A stretch of 64,000 bases of DNA from Portulaca oleracea. Lineage: Eukaryota > Streptophyta > Magnoliopsida > Caryophyllales > Portulacaceae. Both the position numbers and the translations under genes were made by a program. Under the pieces are notes generated by a model. The model was not told the DNA's origin and did no database searches. It saw only the letters and a program-made list of their open reading frames with translations. This document shows, piece by piece, positions 46,541-58,010 of this stretch. The DNA is taken from positions 901,728 through 965,727 of the forward strand of contig CM055872.1 in the NCBI GenBank assembly GCA_029582165.1. The letters are read 5' to 3'. Each line of letters starts with the position of its first letter. The first letter of the stretch is position 1.

Positions 46541-47659
46541 AGGTGATATTTGGCATTGGAAGGTTGTCAACAAGCTTTCAAACCAAAGGTAGTAAAGCCA
46601 AGCTATGGAGTTGGGACTTGAACTGGTAAGTGCTAACTAATAATAAGTGACCCAAATGGTTAGAGTGTAATACTCTACCAACCATGTATCCTTATTATCT
46701 ATTTCTTTAAGGTATATATACTTAAAACATTCACTACCAAAAAAAATATATACTTAAAAGCATTTTCAAATTTTGACCCAATATTCATAATAAATTTAAA
46801 ATATAACATGAATATTCTTAAATTTGTCATGAAATTAACTTGGATTTTTGGCTCAAAATAATCCGAAGTTAGAGGTGAATGATTGAAAATAATCTAAACT
46901 GAATTTTGGCTAAAAATGTACCAAACTTTAAACCTATTTAGTCTGATTAAACCAAAATTGAATTTGTAAAGTTGATTTGATATCATTAAAAAATTCAAAG
47001 GCGCAGTGGGTTAATATATGATTCAGTCTGTTTATATTATTTTCAATCTACTCCGAATTTAAGGGCGCCAAATCAGCTTTGCAATGTCAGAATTTAATTC
47101 TGGTTTAGTCAGAGTAAGTAGGTTCAAAATTTGGCACATTTTCAGCTAAAAAGTCAGTTTAAATTAGTTTCAGTCATTCACCTCTGACTTCAAATTATTT
47201 TGAGCCAAAAACTCCATTGATTTGAATACGAATATACACTTATAATAAATATTTTAATTATATTATATTATATTAAGTAAAGTAAGTTTTTACCAGTAGA
47301 TAGTGTACTGAAGATCAAAAAATAAAAATAAGAGGAAGCATCTTATTTTGTGTTGTTAGGTTTTTGTGATTTCGATAAAGTCGGTAGTTGGAGGTCACAT
47401 GGCTGGATGTAATTGGCGCAGCTTCATCCAGATGGGCCGTAGGGCCCAAATAAATTGAAGAAGGAAATATCTGGGAATTGTATGGGTCCATTTGTGGGTC
47501 ATTATGCTCTATCCAATGTTTCTTCTCCTCTTGTGATTTAAGGGTCCCACTGCTTTGTAAAGTAATCAAAATATCAAAGATCCCATGATTAAAGTGATAA
47601 CTTGTTCAGGATATTTTCTTTTCCGCAAAACCATAGACTTAACTTTATAAAAAATATTT
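46541..47659. other. Gap, no gene recognised
   Basis: AT-rich. 46840-47220 contains GAAGTTAGAGGTGAATGATTG and its near reverse complement TCATTCACCTCTGACTTCAAA, which together outline a degenerate inverted-repeat element. Confidence 0.45.
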
Positions 47660-47740
47660 TGTCAAGAATGGGATTCGAACCCATGCCCTTTCGGACCAGT
47701 ACCTGAAACTGGCGCCTTAGACCAACTCGGCCATCTTGAC
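47660..47740 (-). tRNA. tRNA-Leu (anticodon CAG)
   Basis: The cloverleaf is complete: acceptor GTCAAGA with TCTTGAC plus discriminator A, D-loop region TGGCCGAGTTGGTCTAAGGC, anticodon stem CCAGT/ACTGG around loop TTCAGGT (anticodon CAG), a class II variable arm and a T-arm GGGTTCGAATCCC. Internal A and B boxes are present. No intron. A T-rich stretch just downstream on the minus strand (47656-47645) can end Pol III transcription. Confidence 0.96.
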
Positions 47741-49656
47741 AATAATTTTAATTGAGTAGAAAACTTAAATTAATTAGGAGATACCGAAATTAGGGTAAGA
47801 TTGTATAATGGAATGTTTGATGATAACTGTTCATGTTAATTAGTAACTTGTTGAGCAAATAAGAGCATTTTAATATTTAAAACACAAATTATGAATTTAA
47901 AGTGATTAAGTTACTAAAATAATGTTAAATCTCATTATTATGAAATTCGTCAGTTTCTACAAGGTAATTATGGTAACACAGCTAAAAATATGTGTATTAC
48001 CAACAATTTTTTTCCAACCAATTCAAAACGGTTGTAAAAAACCAACAATTTTAACAACCATTTCATATTCCAATTATTTTTCAAAAATATTATGTGGGAG
48101 AAAGGGTTAAAAATTCTAACCAATTTTGCTAAAATTTTCAATCATTTTAACAAAATTGGTTGGAATTTTCAGTTTGAATCTCTTTGATTTTGAGTTTTCA
48201 CTATTTCAATGTTAGGGTTTAGAATGATATTTTAGAATTCAATTGAGTTTGAATTATTGATTAGCAAGTCTGTCTTTGTCACTTTGTCATATTGTGAATA
48301 AGTGAATTGTATTGTGGATTTGTTGTTGTTTGGCACTTTGGCTCAACATGTACAGGAGAGTTGTATATAGAAAGCTGCCTATGAAAGTATGAATTCAGAA
48401 ACTCTAATTATTGATTACTAGAGGTGAAGTGTACTCTACAAACAAGTGTTGGTCAAGCCTTATTGATAAAAGCAAAAAAACAAAAAAAAAACAAAAACAA
48501 AAACAAAATATTGAGAAAGCCCAATCTCACTATCGTTTTTTCTCATTATCAATGAAGGAATATGTGATTTCAAAGCACCCATTAGTTGGGCTATTTACTT
48601 ATTTATTCTTCAAGCTTCTCAATCCATTATGTCACTGTCTTAAATTGTATGGAATGTGTCGTATGGCTCTCGGTCTTTTGGCTATTTAAATGCTATAAAA
48701 ATAATTTCAATAATATTATTTTCAAAGTTTTCAATAGACTATTATGATTCTTGATTTTTTTTCCTGATTATTTAACGCCTAAAAGGGCAAGAGGTTTGCA
48801 ACAAAGGTTGCATACAAACAGCAAGAAGCAAAACAAAAAAGTTCACAAACCGCAAACAAAACAACAAATAAGATTTATCGTTTAAATTGCTCTCCTATCT
48901 TCTTGTCATTGCTCAATGAAGAGTCTTATTGCAGTTTCTTGATCTTCGCGAATATGCCAATGCCACAACCAATCTTTGCTGCTCTATGAGCTTCATCAAT
49001 CATTCTATCAAATGAACTATCCAAAGATTTCTCTACCCACTCTATCTGATTGCAATTTTTGCTTGCTTGTTCTTCCTTTTGTTCTTTGAGATGGTGACCC
49101 TACAAATTGCTTGTCTAACCAACTGCCATATGGGCTTCACCATGCGTTGTTTCTTTTTACACCTAGATCTGGCCCTAGAAGCAAGCAATTAGGGAAGAGT
49201 CTTCAACATCAATGGCCAAATCAGAGTCATCACCATCAAAACATGATCCAATCGGATTAGTAAGAGTACGCTCAATGTTAGAGCTAGTCCCTGAATACAA
49301 TCCACCCCATCACCGAGTGTGTGGAAGTTATCCTTTTGTAGGTGGCAACAAATGTGAAGGTGTCATACCAGATTACTTTTCAATTGGCATAAAAATTGCG
49401 ATAGATAACTAGTCAAATTTGCGAATACAAGAGATTAGGTAAATAAATAAATAATTTTGTAAACATGATTATAATTGGATCCAAACAGAGTTTGGTACCC
49501 TTATCAGTCAAACGCAACCTTGACTTTCTACCCCGCGGCCACAATTAGCATATACAGAGTTACTCTGTCAAAACATCCGAAATCCATCTCTACCCAAACA
49601 ACCTTTTTCATCTGATAATTTAACTCAAAGTTAGAAAAAAAGTTGACAGGATATCC
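47741..49656. other. Gap, no gene recognised
   Basis: 48120-48180 has CAATTTTGCTAAAATTTTCAA-type local inverted words. 48470-48510 is an A/CA-rich tract. A 66-codon frame at 49212-49412 has no known domain. 49500-49656 is the likely 3' flank of the next gene. Confidence 0.35.
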
Positions 49657-50343
49657 TCAGAAGATGCAGAGGAAGAGCTTGGGAGCAGGGAAAGCAATGG
49701 CGGCAAATAGAACAAGTCCAAGAGTCACAAAGTAGTGCGAACACCAAGTGACAGGCTTCCACTTAATCTCAACACTCGAACTCTTCATCCTCTTACAATT
49801 GATCTGAGGCTGCTTCGAAAGATCAAAGCTTGCCCCTTTCATCCTCAACTCCTGAATGCACCTTGTCAGAGCCCTGTTATCCCCCTTCTGTCTCTGCAGT
49901 TGCCTCGCCACTTTCCAGTACCTGTGCAGCTTCATCTGCACTTGGCATGCCAATGCCATCGATGTCACCACGGACAACACCGATGGCACCCACCATTGCC
50001 GACACCTTCCCTCGACTTGTTCGCCATCGTCAGAGACGGATGACATGAAGAGGATGGTGGAGAAGAAGCCATGGAAGAGGAGGAAGAAGCAGCACAGTTG
50101 GAATATGTCTCGACGGACGCAGTCCATCCGGGTCTCCTTGATCGAGCAGCGGCGTGCGAAGGTGTGTTCTTCTCTTTGCCATAGCTTTAGGAGGAGAAGG
50201 TGTCCTGGGCTGGAGGAGATTTCCATCATTGGGTGCTGTGAGATTGTTGTCAGGGCTGCTTTCTGAGGGTCTTCATCTACTGTTACTGTGATTTCAACCA
50301 TTTCAGTGCTGCTCTTCTGGGCATCCTTTGCTTCTTCTTTCAT
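49657..50343 (-). CDS. Plant-specific three-helix membrane protein
   Basis: Single exon of 228 residues. Three hydrophobic segments are seen: about 82-103 (LCCFFLLFHGFFSTILF), 119-136 (PSVLSVVTSMALACQV) and 210-228 (LGLVLFAAIAFPAPKLFLC). Conserved soluble parts include PMMEISSSPGHLLLLKLWQR, then RALTRCIQELRMKGASFDLS and KRMKSSSVEIKWKPVTWCS. I recognise this as a conserved land-plant family without an established function; the long invariant loop between helices 2 and 3 is probably its working part. The start fits a plant context and a TATA box lies about 180 bases upstream. Confidence 0.8.
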   Translation of the reverse strand: MKEEAKDAQKSSTEMVEITVTVDEDPQKAALTTISQHPMMEISSSPGHLLLLKLWQREEHTFARRCSIKETRMDCVRRDIFQLCCFFLLFHGFFSTILFMSSVSDDGEQVEGRCRQWWVPSVLSVVTSMALACQVQMKLHRYWKVARQLQRQKGDNRALTRCIQELRMKGASFDLSKQPQINCKRMKSSSVEIKWKPVTWCSHYFVTLGLVLFAAIAFPAPKLFLCIF

Positions 50344-50519
50344 TTCTGATTGTTGTTATTATCTACTCGGTATTTGGAATGCTGCAAAAGGAACAAAAGG
50401 GAGCAAAAATGGAAAGCAGGAAATTGGGAATGAAGAAGAGGAGACTGAAGATCAAATTGGGAAGTTAAGTTGTAATTTGGTTTTGATGAGGGAACAGGGG
50501 TGAGATTGGTTCAGATTCC

Positions 50520-50529
50520 TATTTAAATA
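50520..50529 (-). promoter_or_regulatory. TATA box of the three-helix membrane-protein gene
   Basis: TATTTAAATA lies about 177 bases before the ATG at 50343. The leader between them is G/A-rich on the plus strand, that is C/T-rich on the coding strand, as usual in plants. Confidence 0.45.
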
Positions 50530-50779
50530 CGAGGGTTTTCCGCTTTACAACGGCTATAATCCATAGCCCACAGGACCAACGGCTATATTGGTTATGTTCC
50601 CTTTCCTCTGACCGTTTCCTTTGCATTTACTATTTGATTATTTATTCTGTGTGTGGGCTGGACAATAATTGCGCAGAGCACGAGTCTACCTGGATCATTA
50701 GGCTACAACGGCCCAAAATGCAGGCACGCCTGATGTTTATGGGTAAAAATGTTAAATGCACTAACCTTTTTTTTTTTAT

Positions 50780-51125
50780 TTATATTGGATGACAATATAC
50801 CGACCTTTGGGGGTATTGGATTGTAATATATCGACCTTTACTATTGGACAACAATATCACTGACCTTTATACTTAGGTAAGATTATTATACCAACAGTGA
50901 ACAAGGGGTTGGTGACTGGTTAACTAGTCTCTGTTCTGACGTGACAGGTGGAGGGAAAATAATCGACCCTTCCCCAGTAACCCCGTTAACCCCTTTGTTT
51001 TTCTCGCAAACCCACATTTTAAAAAAATCGGCCCTAACACAAAGATTAACAGGGTGGTGAACCGATCTTCGTACTGATGTGACACACAACCAACCAATGT
51101 CTTGTAATGCAGGTTAGTGAGAAAA
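50780..51125. mobile_element. Partial copy of the long-TIR element in the AGP intron
   Basis: The left arm GATGACAATATACCGACC, GTAATATATCGACCTTTA and CAATATCACTGACCTTTA repeats the three subunits of the 2241-2790 element, and the phrase ACACAACCAACCAATGTCT is the reverse of its TTAGTTGGTTGTG. The right arm is absent. Confidence 0.55.
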
Positions 51126-51588
51126 ACTATAACTAAGAGTAAAAAGTATAAAGATGGAATAGTAAAAATCAAAATAAATGTACAAATTCATAAGTTTTTA
51201 TCGACTTGAGGCAAAAGGTTAGCCGGATTCAAGTTCGAGTCAAGATAGACCCGCTAATATTTTTAATTAGTTTCGAGTTCAGTTAGACTCGATTTCGGTT
51301 CAAGAAATCATGTTCATACCCTAAAATTTCGAGGTGGTGTGGATCAGATTTTTGAGTCAGGTCAATTTCTACCAGGCTAGTGGAAAACTTAGGATATAGG
51401 TTCCTGACTAACTATGTTTATCACTTTGGTGAGATAAAGTATTTGTTATATGTCAAAATTAAGTTGACTTCATAAGATAACATTACAACTCCATCAAGAG
51501 AAATGTCAAAGTTCGATAGATTTTACAAGATGCATGTTACAACTTGACCAGAAGAAAAAGAAAAAAAAAGGTACAGCTCCATAAACTA
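51126..51588. other. Gap, no gene recognised
   Basis: Repeats of TTCGAGTT/CAAGTTCGAGTC words suggest a decayed element; no ends. Confidence 0.3.
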
Positions 51589-51881
51589 CTCCCTCATTTC
51601 CATATTATCTGTCACTTTAACTAACTTTCTTTTTTCCCATAATATTTGTCACCTTACAATTCCAATAACACATTAATTACTAATTTATCAAATTATACAT
51701 CTTTTTCTTCAACTTTTCTCTTTTATTCACCATTCTTCTTTATTATTCACCATTTTTCTATTTTATTCACCATTCTATTCAACTTTTTCTCATTTCCAAG
51801 AATGCAAATTAATGCAAATTGGAAGTTTTATTGATTTTGTGAATCATGTCTTAAGTGACAAATAAAATGAGAAGGGGGGAG
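51589..51881. mobile_element. Stowaway MITE abutting the GH3 stop codon
   Basis: CTCCCTCATTTCCATATTAT and (opposite strand) CTCCCCCCTTCTCATTTTAT are inverted, with TA at 51587-51588 and 51882-51883. The right-hand TA is directly followed by the complement of the GH3 TGA stop at 51884-51886, so the MITE starts two bases after the stop codon and forms the 3' UTR. Confidence 0.8.
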
Positions 51882-51883
51882 TA

Positions 51884-54800
51884 TCAAACACCGTGTTCGG
51901 AACTCCAATGAGGCAAAGATGGGCTGAAATGGGTAGAAACTACTCTTGAATCAAGTAACTCTATCATATGCATACTACTCACACATTTAGGCACCTTGTA
52001 TTGGCTTATGGAAGCCCCACTTGATATTACTCGATCCATTAACTTCTCAAATGTCCCACTCTTAACCACCCGGATCTCAAGTGGCCCAATAGTCCGGTTC
52101 GCAACCCGACCTTCACGATAGATAGAGTTCAAAGCTTCCTCCATTTCCAAGCAACATTGCTCTAATACCTCTGGGCTTGGTTCCTTCATGGAATCCTTGA
52201 TTAATAGTTCCAAATAAATAACATAATGGCCTGGGATGGACTTGGTATCGGCAAAGCTAGTGTACTCGATTATGCTTGTGTTGAATGATTGGAGTATCAC
52301 GGATGCATTCTTGATCGCCTTTTGTAAGTCAACCTCGTCGGTTTTGTCCAGGTCTATGCTTAGCAATAAGTTCTTTCTTCTTGTATACTTAAATTGTGGA
52401 GCTGAGTTGTAAAAGCCTGTTGCACACAACACGTCTCCAACGCGGTACCTAATGTGACAAATGATCATTAATAAAGCTCGTTCATTTGGTTAATCAAGTT
52501 CTTTTGATTAAATGACATGTTTCTTGGATTAAGATGATTCCTAAATATTGAATTGTCTACAATTAATTTATACTTTTCATAATTTTGAATAATAATTGTT
52601 TTAGTTTTGCATATATTTATCAATAATAAATACATAGCCTTCATTAATAAATATAAATGGTATTCTAATCACATCAACCAAAATAGAGAATGCAAAGTTT
52701 TCTTTATGCATATTTCTATATTCATGAAAAATGATAAATGAAAAGTAATTTATAAATTTTTTATGAGTCATAACAACCCTCCAATTAATGATATATAATA
52801 TCTTTGACAATATACATACACATGTCCTTGCTTGCAAGTGGAACAAAAAAACAATTCTATTAATGATTTATTGGCTCTAGAAATACCAATCTAAATACAT
52901 TTGGATATAATTTTTATAATAACTTAAATATAGGTAAGATAGTTAAGACATATCTTGATCCAAGAGGTTATTGTTTTCATCTTTTAATTATCTTGACATC
53001 ACAAATGTTGTAACAAGTCTCCAAACTCCAAGGTAAACCAAGAACAAAAAAACAAAGATAAGAGATAGTATACACAAACCTATACAAGCCGGTATAAGTG
53101 GTAACCACAATCTCGTACTCTTTCCCGACTTCCACATCAGCCAAGTCCACAAGCTGTGGCATTGAGTCTTGAGTGAGACAAGTTTGGTCCTCCAGGGGGA
53201 TGAACTCAAGATAAGCCATGTTAGGGAATATTGTATACGAGATGTCCATTGGATCACAAAATGGTTTCAAGTTGAGACCACAGAAGCATTCCGAGGAGCC
53301 ATACATTGTGGACACCTTAGGTAACCCCCCGCTATAATAGTCCAATGCTGGTATATATTGGGCCATAGAACCCGTTACAATGACCGACAAGTACTTAGTA
53401 TTATGCCAAATCCTTTTAATGATCCCTTCCCAGTTATCCTCTCGACATACACGGTCAATGGAACTGGCAAGCTCTAGGTCAGGTCTCATTATTTTGCTCA
53501 GGCAGGCGCGAAGGGACTCATCCGTGATCCTTGAGTCCAGGGTTCCATTTGAGATGTCGTGACAGAGGCTCGAGTAATGGGTTTGAAGGAATTTGATGGC
53601 TCGAAGGAGCCCGGGGGGGAAGGTGGACCCCATTCGGAGAACCTCAAGGCGGTTATAGAGGCCACAGAGCATTTGGACGTACATGGATTGGGATGAGTCC
53701 GTGCAAAGGATGACCTCGTCAGGACAGGTGAAGTTATTATAAGGGTCAAAAGGGCGATTTAGGAAGCACGGGCTCTTATACAAGCTACTGGTAATTGGGC
53801 GGGCTATTAATCCGCCTGGTGTTCTTATTTCTGGCTTTGTGAATTGGAATTCTAAGACTTTTCCTGTGTCTAACCCTGGCATGTACCTGTTGCAAGTGAG
53901 AAATATAAGATATCACTTAAAGTTGATCTTATTACATGCAAATATTTAAATGTCTAGACACCAAACATATATCGTTATTGCTGTTAGTTAACATAAATCA
54001 AGCAAACATGTTTTAACAAAATTAACAACAAATACAAATAAACATTTATCTTAACAACTCCAAAAAATATTTTGAAGCCTCTGCAGTCTAATATTTCCTA
54101 CAGATCCAACATTACTTCAACCCAGATGTCTTTTGGGGTGTGTTTGGTTGAGAAAGCTTACTTAAAAAGTTTATCAACTTTTTCAAGTTGATCAAACATT
54201 CCTATATTTGGCTGCAAAATAAGAATGAGAAAATTTGTAAGTGAGGTCTAATATTTTTCAGGGAAACATTTTCCTATAAGTGGTGCAAGGAAAGTTTATT
54301 TAATAGTTGTAAGTGAGACCCAATAAAAACCAATGGTCTCACAAGAATACCATAACCATTTTAATTTAAGACCCTTATTATTTTCCGATTGGATTATGAA
54401 ACATTTGGAGTTGCAACAAATTGTTCAAAAACATGCGCAAAACATGGCGAGAGGTACATTAATATTCTAGCTCTCAAATATTCGAATGAAAGGTACGACG
54501 TATTGGAATTTTCCAAAAAGGAGGTTGCCTTTTGAAAAGTAGATGCTGCCATAATGGATCTAGCTAGCAGGCAGGAAATATTCTCATCAGCTATGAATCA
54601 CTAGTATCATATGGACATTGCTTCCTTTAGTAAAGGAGATCAAATGATAAACTAAGTCAAAGTCAAAACCGAAAATTGGAGTTTTAGCATGCTTCAAGGT
54701 TTACGAAATACTGTTTATATTTGGATCCGTCAAATATTATATTGGCGGGATGATACTGATTTGTTTTGTTAACCAGTAATAAAGGTCAAAGTTATAAAGT

Positions 54801-57211
54801 CCTCATTTTAGGGTAAATAAATTACTGCATGTGATCTATAAGATCCATGCTATAATGAGGATCATGCACATCAAATCAATATTAATATAGAATATTTATT
54901 GATATCACGATGATTATGTTAAATTTTCTTTATCAATTATGAAGTATCATGAAAACAATATAAAAATTTTCTATTTAGAAAATTAATTTTGTTAAAACAA
55001 TGATCGCAATAGTGGATCTATTCAACAACCGTTTAAAATATTTATAATTTTAAATCAAGTACAACCTCCGTCCCTTATTTAGACCCTGTTCTTTTATGCA
55101 GTATTTTACGGAATGGTGTGGTGAGGTATGGTGGAATTGTGGCGGGTATGGTGGAGTTGTGGTGAGTTATTGGTATGTGGGGTAGGTGAGGAGATAAGAT
55201 ATAAAAAGTAGAGGAGAAAAGTGAGGAGAGAGAAAAGTAATGATTTGCGATAAAATGTGGCGGGTTGTGGCAAACTGCGGTGCCACAACCTACCGCAGTT
55301 TGCCAACCGCAGAAAAGAACCGGGCCTTTAAGTGTCACTAAAACTACCTTTAGGATTCCAATAAATTTAGAAAATCGAGTAAAAATATTATACTTAGACA
55401 AATATGTTCTTTGACTTAGCAGAAAAATAAAGAGGACAAATTCTCTTAGAAAATATGTCATTCATTAATTAAGGGTAATACGGGTATTTTCATTATTGAA
55501 ATTGTAAAACTAACAAATAAAAAGGGATAAGATAGTTAGGAAATTTGACACCCATTTAAGGACGGAGGTAGTAATACAAAATCGTCATTTGTCAACTTCA
55601 TCAAAACTATCTCTTTTGTAATGAAAAACTCTCTCTTTTAAAATAAATGATCTCAAAAAAATCTGTTTTAAAATAAATGATTAATGATTAATTTTTATGC
55701 GTTCGGAGTGTAGCTGTGGAGTTGCTAAATCCTTGTAATTTTTTTTATCTTTAATAATTCAGCTAATATTCAGACATGCATAATGAAAAGAACATACTTG
55801 TCTATAATTGGAGTAAGAAGGCTAGAAAGCTTCATTCTCCTGCCCATCTCTTCAGCAGTTGATGGGATCAACTTTGACTCTCCTGCTGATGTTCCTGAGC
55901 TGCATTCCTCATTATTTTAACTTCATTAATTATATAATCATAGCAGTAAAGTTCTCAAAATCTAAGAATAGAGCATTTAGAGATTCTTTAGAAATATCAA
56001 CCAATCAAAATGCTAGAAATGTTTCTCTTGCCCTTTATTCCTGTCTTTCAATTCATGAAATATTTGAAATGTTTGATAATATTTCATTGCTTAAACGTTT
56101 GCATGCCTTCTCATTTTGTTCTAACTATATATATAATAGTGTAAAATACAAAATTAATGTTACTAGGTTTTGTTTTGAGATAACTTTCATATGCTAGCCT
56201 CCTCTTTTATTTTTCTCTCTAGAAAACCTAGCCTCCATCTCCTTGTAGGAGCTGTCATCTATTCTTTTGTCGATGGTAAGCCCCAATTTACTTGATTTCT
56301 ACCCCAATTATTAGTTTGGTTTTACGTTTACGCAAAGAAAGTTAGTTTCTTCTTTTGTAAGAGTTTTTTGTACCCTTATTTAGGGTTTTTAGTCTCTTTC
56401 TAGAGTTTTTGTTTAGTTGGTGTCGTCTAATACGTTGGATGAAGTTCGACTTTCAAATCGCTATAGCGCAGGTTGTGAGGTTCTCCATCAATGGTAAAGA
56501 TACAGAGTCATCGAAGAAAGATGCAGAGTCATCGAAGAAATCGGAGCCGAAAGTCAGTAAGATTAGTATTAGTTATTTGGGAGTTGAATTTCATATATAT
56601 GTTTTAGATCTACAATTGTTCAATCACGATTTTCATTGTAAGTGTCGTATGACTTACTACTAATGAACTCATTATGTTTGGTTTTTTCTGTTAAAAAAAA
56701 ACAAGATAACTTTCATATGAATATGTTGATATAATTTTTTAGATATATAATATTGAAAATTGAAAATTGAAAATTAAAGTAATACATTGAAGATCGTAAA
56801 TGTTTAAAAAATAATAGTTATTGTGGAACAAATATAGTATATTGTAAGTCAAATTGAATTAACAATAAGTCAAAAATATTCATATTACCTGATAAAAAAT
56901 TCAGAAATGGGTTGAGAGCAAAGAATAGGGGAGAAATCACCATGAGCAATACGTTGAATATCCGATTTAATGTCCTGGTGCTCAACTACAGGTATTTTGC
57001 TCTTGAACGTATCTTTATCTGTAGCCCCATTCAAACCATGTCGTTTCAAGTACTCAGTTTCTGCGTTTTGGTTTAGGATCTCTGCTAAGACCTTCTTTTG
57101 CACCTCTCTACAGTTAGCAGTCACCTCTTCAATAAACTGCAATGCAACAGAGAAATCTTGTTTCACTTGATCATTTTCTACTATGGTTCTCGCTACCGTT
57201 GTAACCACCAT
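51884..57211 (-). CDS. GH3: GH3 acyl-acid amido synthetase, copy 1
   Basis: Exons 56889-57211, 55798-55899, 53080-53886 and 51884-52448 give 598 residues, a normal GH3 length. GH3 enzymes adenylate an acyl acid (auxin, jasmonate or benzoates) and join it to an amino acid in the cytosol. The nucleotide-binding motifs are seen: [13 protein letters not shown] (motif 1), [12 protein letters not shown] (motif 2) and [16 protein letters not shown] (motif 3, split by the last intron at codon AG|G). The C-terminus (YKVPKCV, then [11 protein letters not shown]) is most like group II, the auxin-conjugating branch, but the substrate cannot be read reliably. Introns 1 and 2 hold a retroposon and a nested MITE pair. 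A TATA-rich stretch precedes the ATG. A second copy lies 5.5 kb upstream, in the same orientation. Confidence 0.93.
55062..55571. mobile_element. Stowaway MITE in GH3 intron 2, itself interrupted
   Basis: ACCTCCGTCCCTTATTTA at the left and CATTTAAGGACGGAGGTAG at the right are inverted and flanked by TA. Removing the 55082-55326 insert restores the continuous reading CTTATTTAAGTGTCAC. Confidence 0.75.
55082..55326. mobile_element. MITE of the GTTCTTTT family, intact copy
   Basis: Ends GACCCTGTTCTTTTATGCAG and (opposite strand) GGCCCGGTTCTTTTCTGCGG are inverted; TTTA lies on each side (55078-55081 and 55327-55330). The body is GTGTGGTGAGGTATGGTGG-rich. Relatives lie at 3918, 13907 and 37849. 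Confidence 0.75.
56194..56703 (+). mobile_element. Poly-A-tailed retroposon in GH3 intron 1
   Basis: A 510-bp segment ending in TCTGTT plus an A run is flanked by the perfect 16-bp direct repeat AGATAACTTTCATATG (56178-56193 and 56704-56719). It contains a tandem 24-bp unit (GAGTCATCGAAGAAA at about 56505 and 56529) inside an 84-codon frame. It is a LINE-mediated insertion: a short LINE end, a SINE or a processed transcript of unknown origin. Confidence 0.75.
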
Positions 57212-57263
57212 TATTGCTGTGGGTACTTACACCATGTAAGTCAATGGTGAGGAGGGGAACGAC

Positions 57264-57287
57264 AGTATATATAATAGATATATAAAG
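57264..57287 (-). promoter_or_regulatory. TATA region of GH3 copy 1
   Basis: On the minus strand CTTTATATATC and ATTATATATAC lie 55-75 bases before the ATG at 57211. No close pair of auxin-response TGTCTC elements was seen; the nearest single match is near 57915. Confidence 0.45.
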
Positions 57288-57715
57288 ATGTCAATATCGA
57301 CACTGATAAAGCATTGTTCTACTACTCCTTTGTCCCTTACTATGGCCTTTATACTTTCTAATACCTTACTTTAATTTTTAATATCTAACAAAATATATAT
57401 TTGAAAATATTATACATACATACATATAGATATGGAATTTGTGAGAAGTAAATTTGTGTGAAAAAATGAAAAGTTGTAATTGGAGGCGTTGATCTTAACA
57501 AATTCAAGGTATGTGATCAAAACCATCATTCTTTTCACAAAAACCATTATGCAATTCATTTATAACAAAACATAGAAAAAAAAGAAGAAATAAAATTGTT
57601 ACATGATTTTAGCAATGATTTAAGTAATCATTGCTTCCTGGATTCTTCGAATATATGTTTTTTAATATTTAGGGATTATTTTTACTAAGTTATAGATAAT
57701 TGACTATAGAAATCC
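57288..57715. other. GH3 copy 1 upstream region
   Basis: AT-rich with ACATACATACATAT near 57414. No transposon ends identified. Confidence 0.35.
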
Positions 57716-57729
57716 TAGATAAAAAGGGT

Positions 57730-58010
57730 AATGTTTAGGCATGATCATGTGCACATTATTTTATTCATGTCCACTAATCAATTTTTAAGCAAGTCCACAA
57801 TTACTTTGCCATGTCCATGATCACTTTGTCATGTTCACAGTTCATTATATCATGGTCCCCACTCCTTACTATCATGCCCACATTCCATAATATCACCTGT
57901 TACAATGTCCACAATCTGTCTCACATGTCCAAAGTCTGTAATAACTTTGTCATGTCCACAGTCCACAACATTAGTTAGTATTTGTCCACATAAGTTTCCT
58001 CATGCACACA
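57730..58010. repeat. Imperfect ATGTCCACA tandem-like repeat
   Basis: The word CATGTCCACARTC or a close variant occurs about ten times, often followed by ACTTTGTC, with a rough period of 20-25 bases. It is non-coding and ends at a G-rich segment (GGCGACGACTGG). Confidence 0.6.

Noticed and set aside
49212..49412. 66-codon plus-strand frame
   Set aside because: No recognised domain, no neighbouring exons, AT-rich context.
53380..53749. Other-frame open readings across GH3 exon 3
   Set aside because: Overlap the in-frame GH3 motifs and lack independent support.
57912..57920. Auxin-response element TGTCTC upstream of GH3
   Set aside because: Only one copy, 700 bases upstream and inside a repeat; expected by chance.
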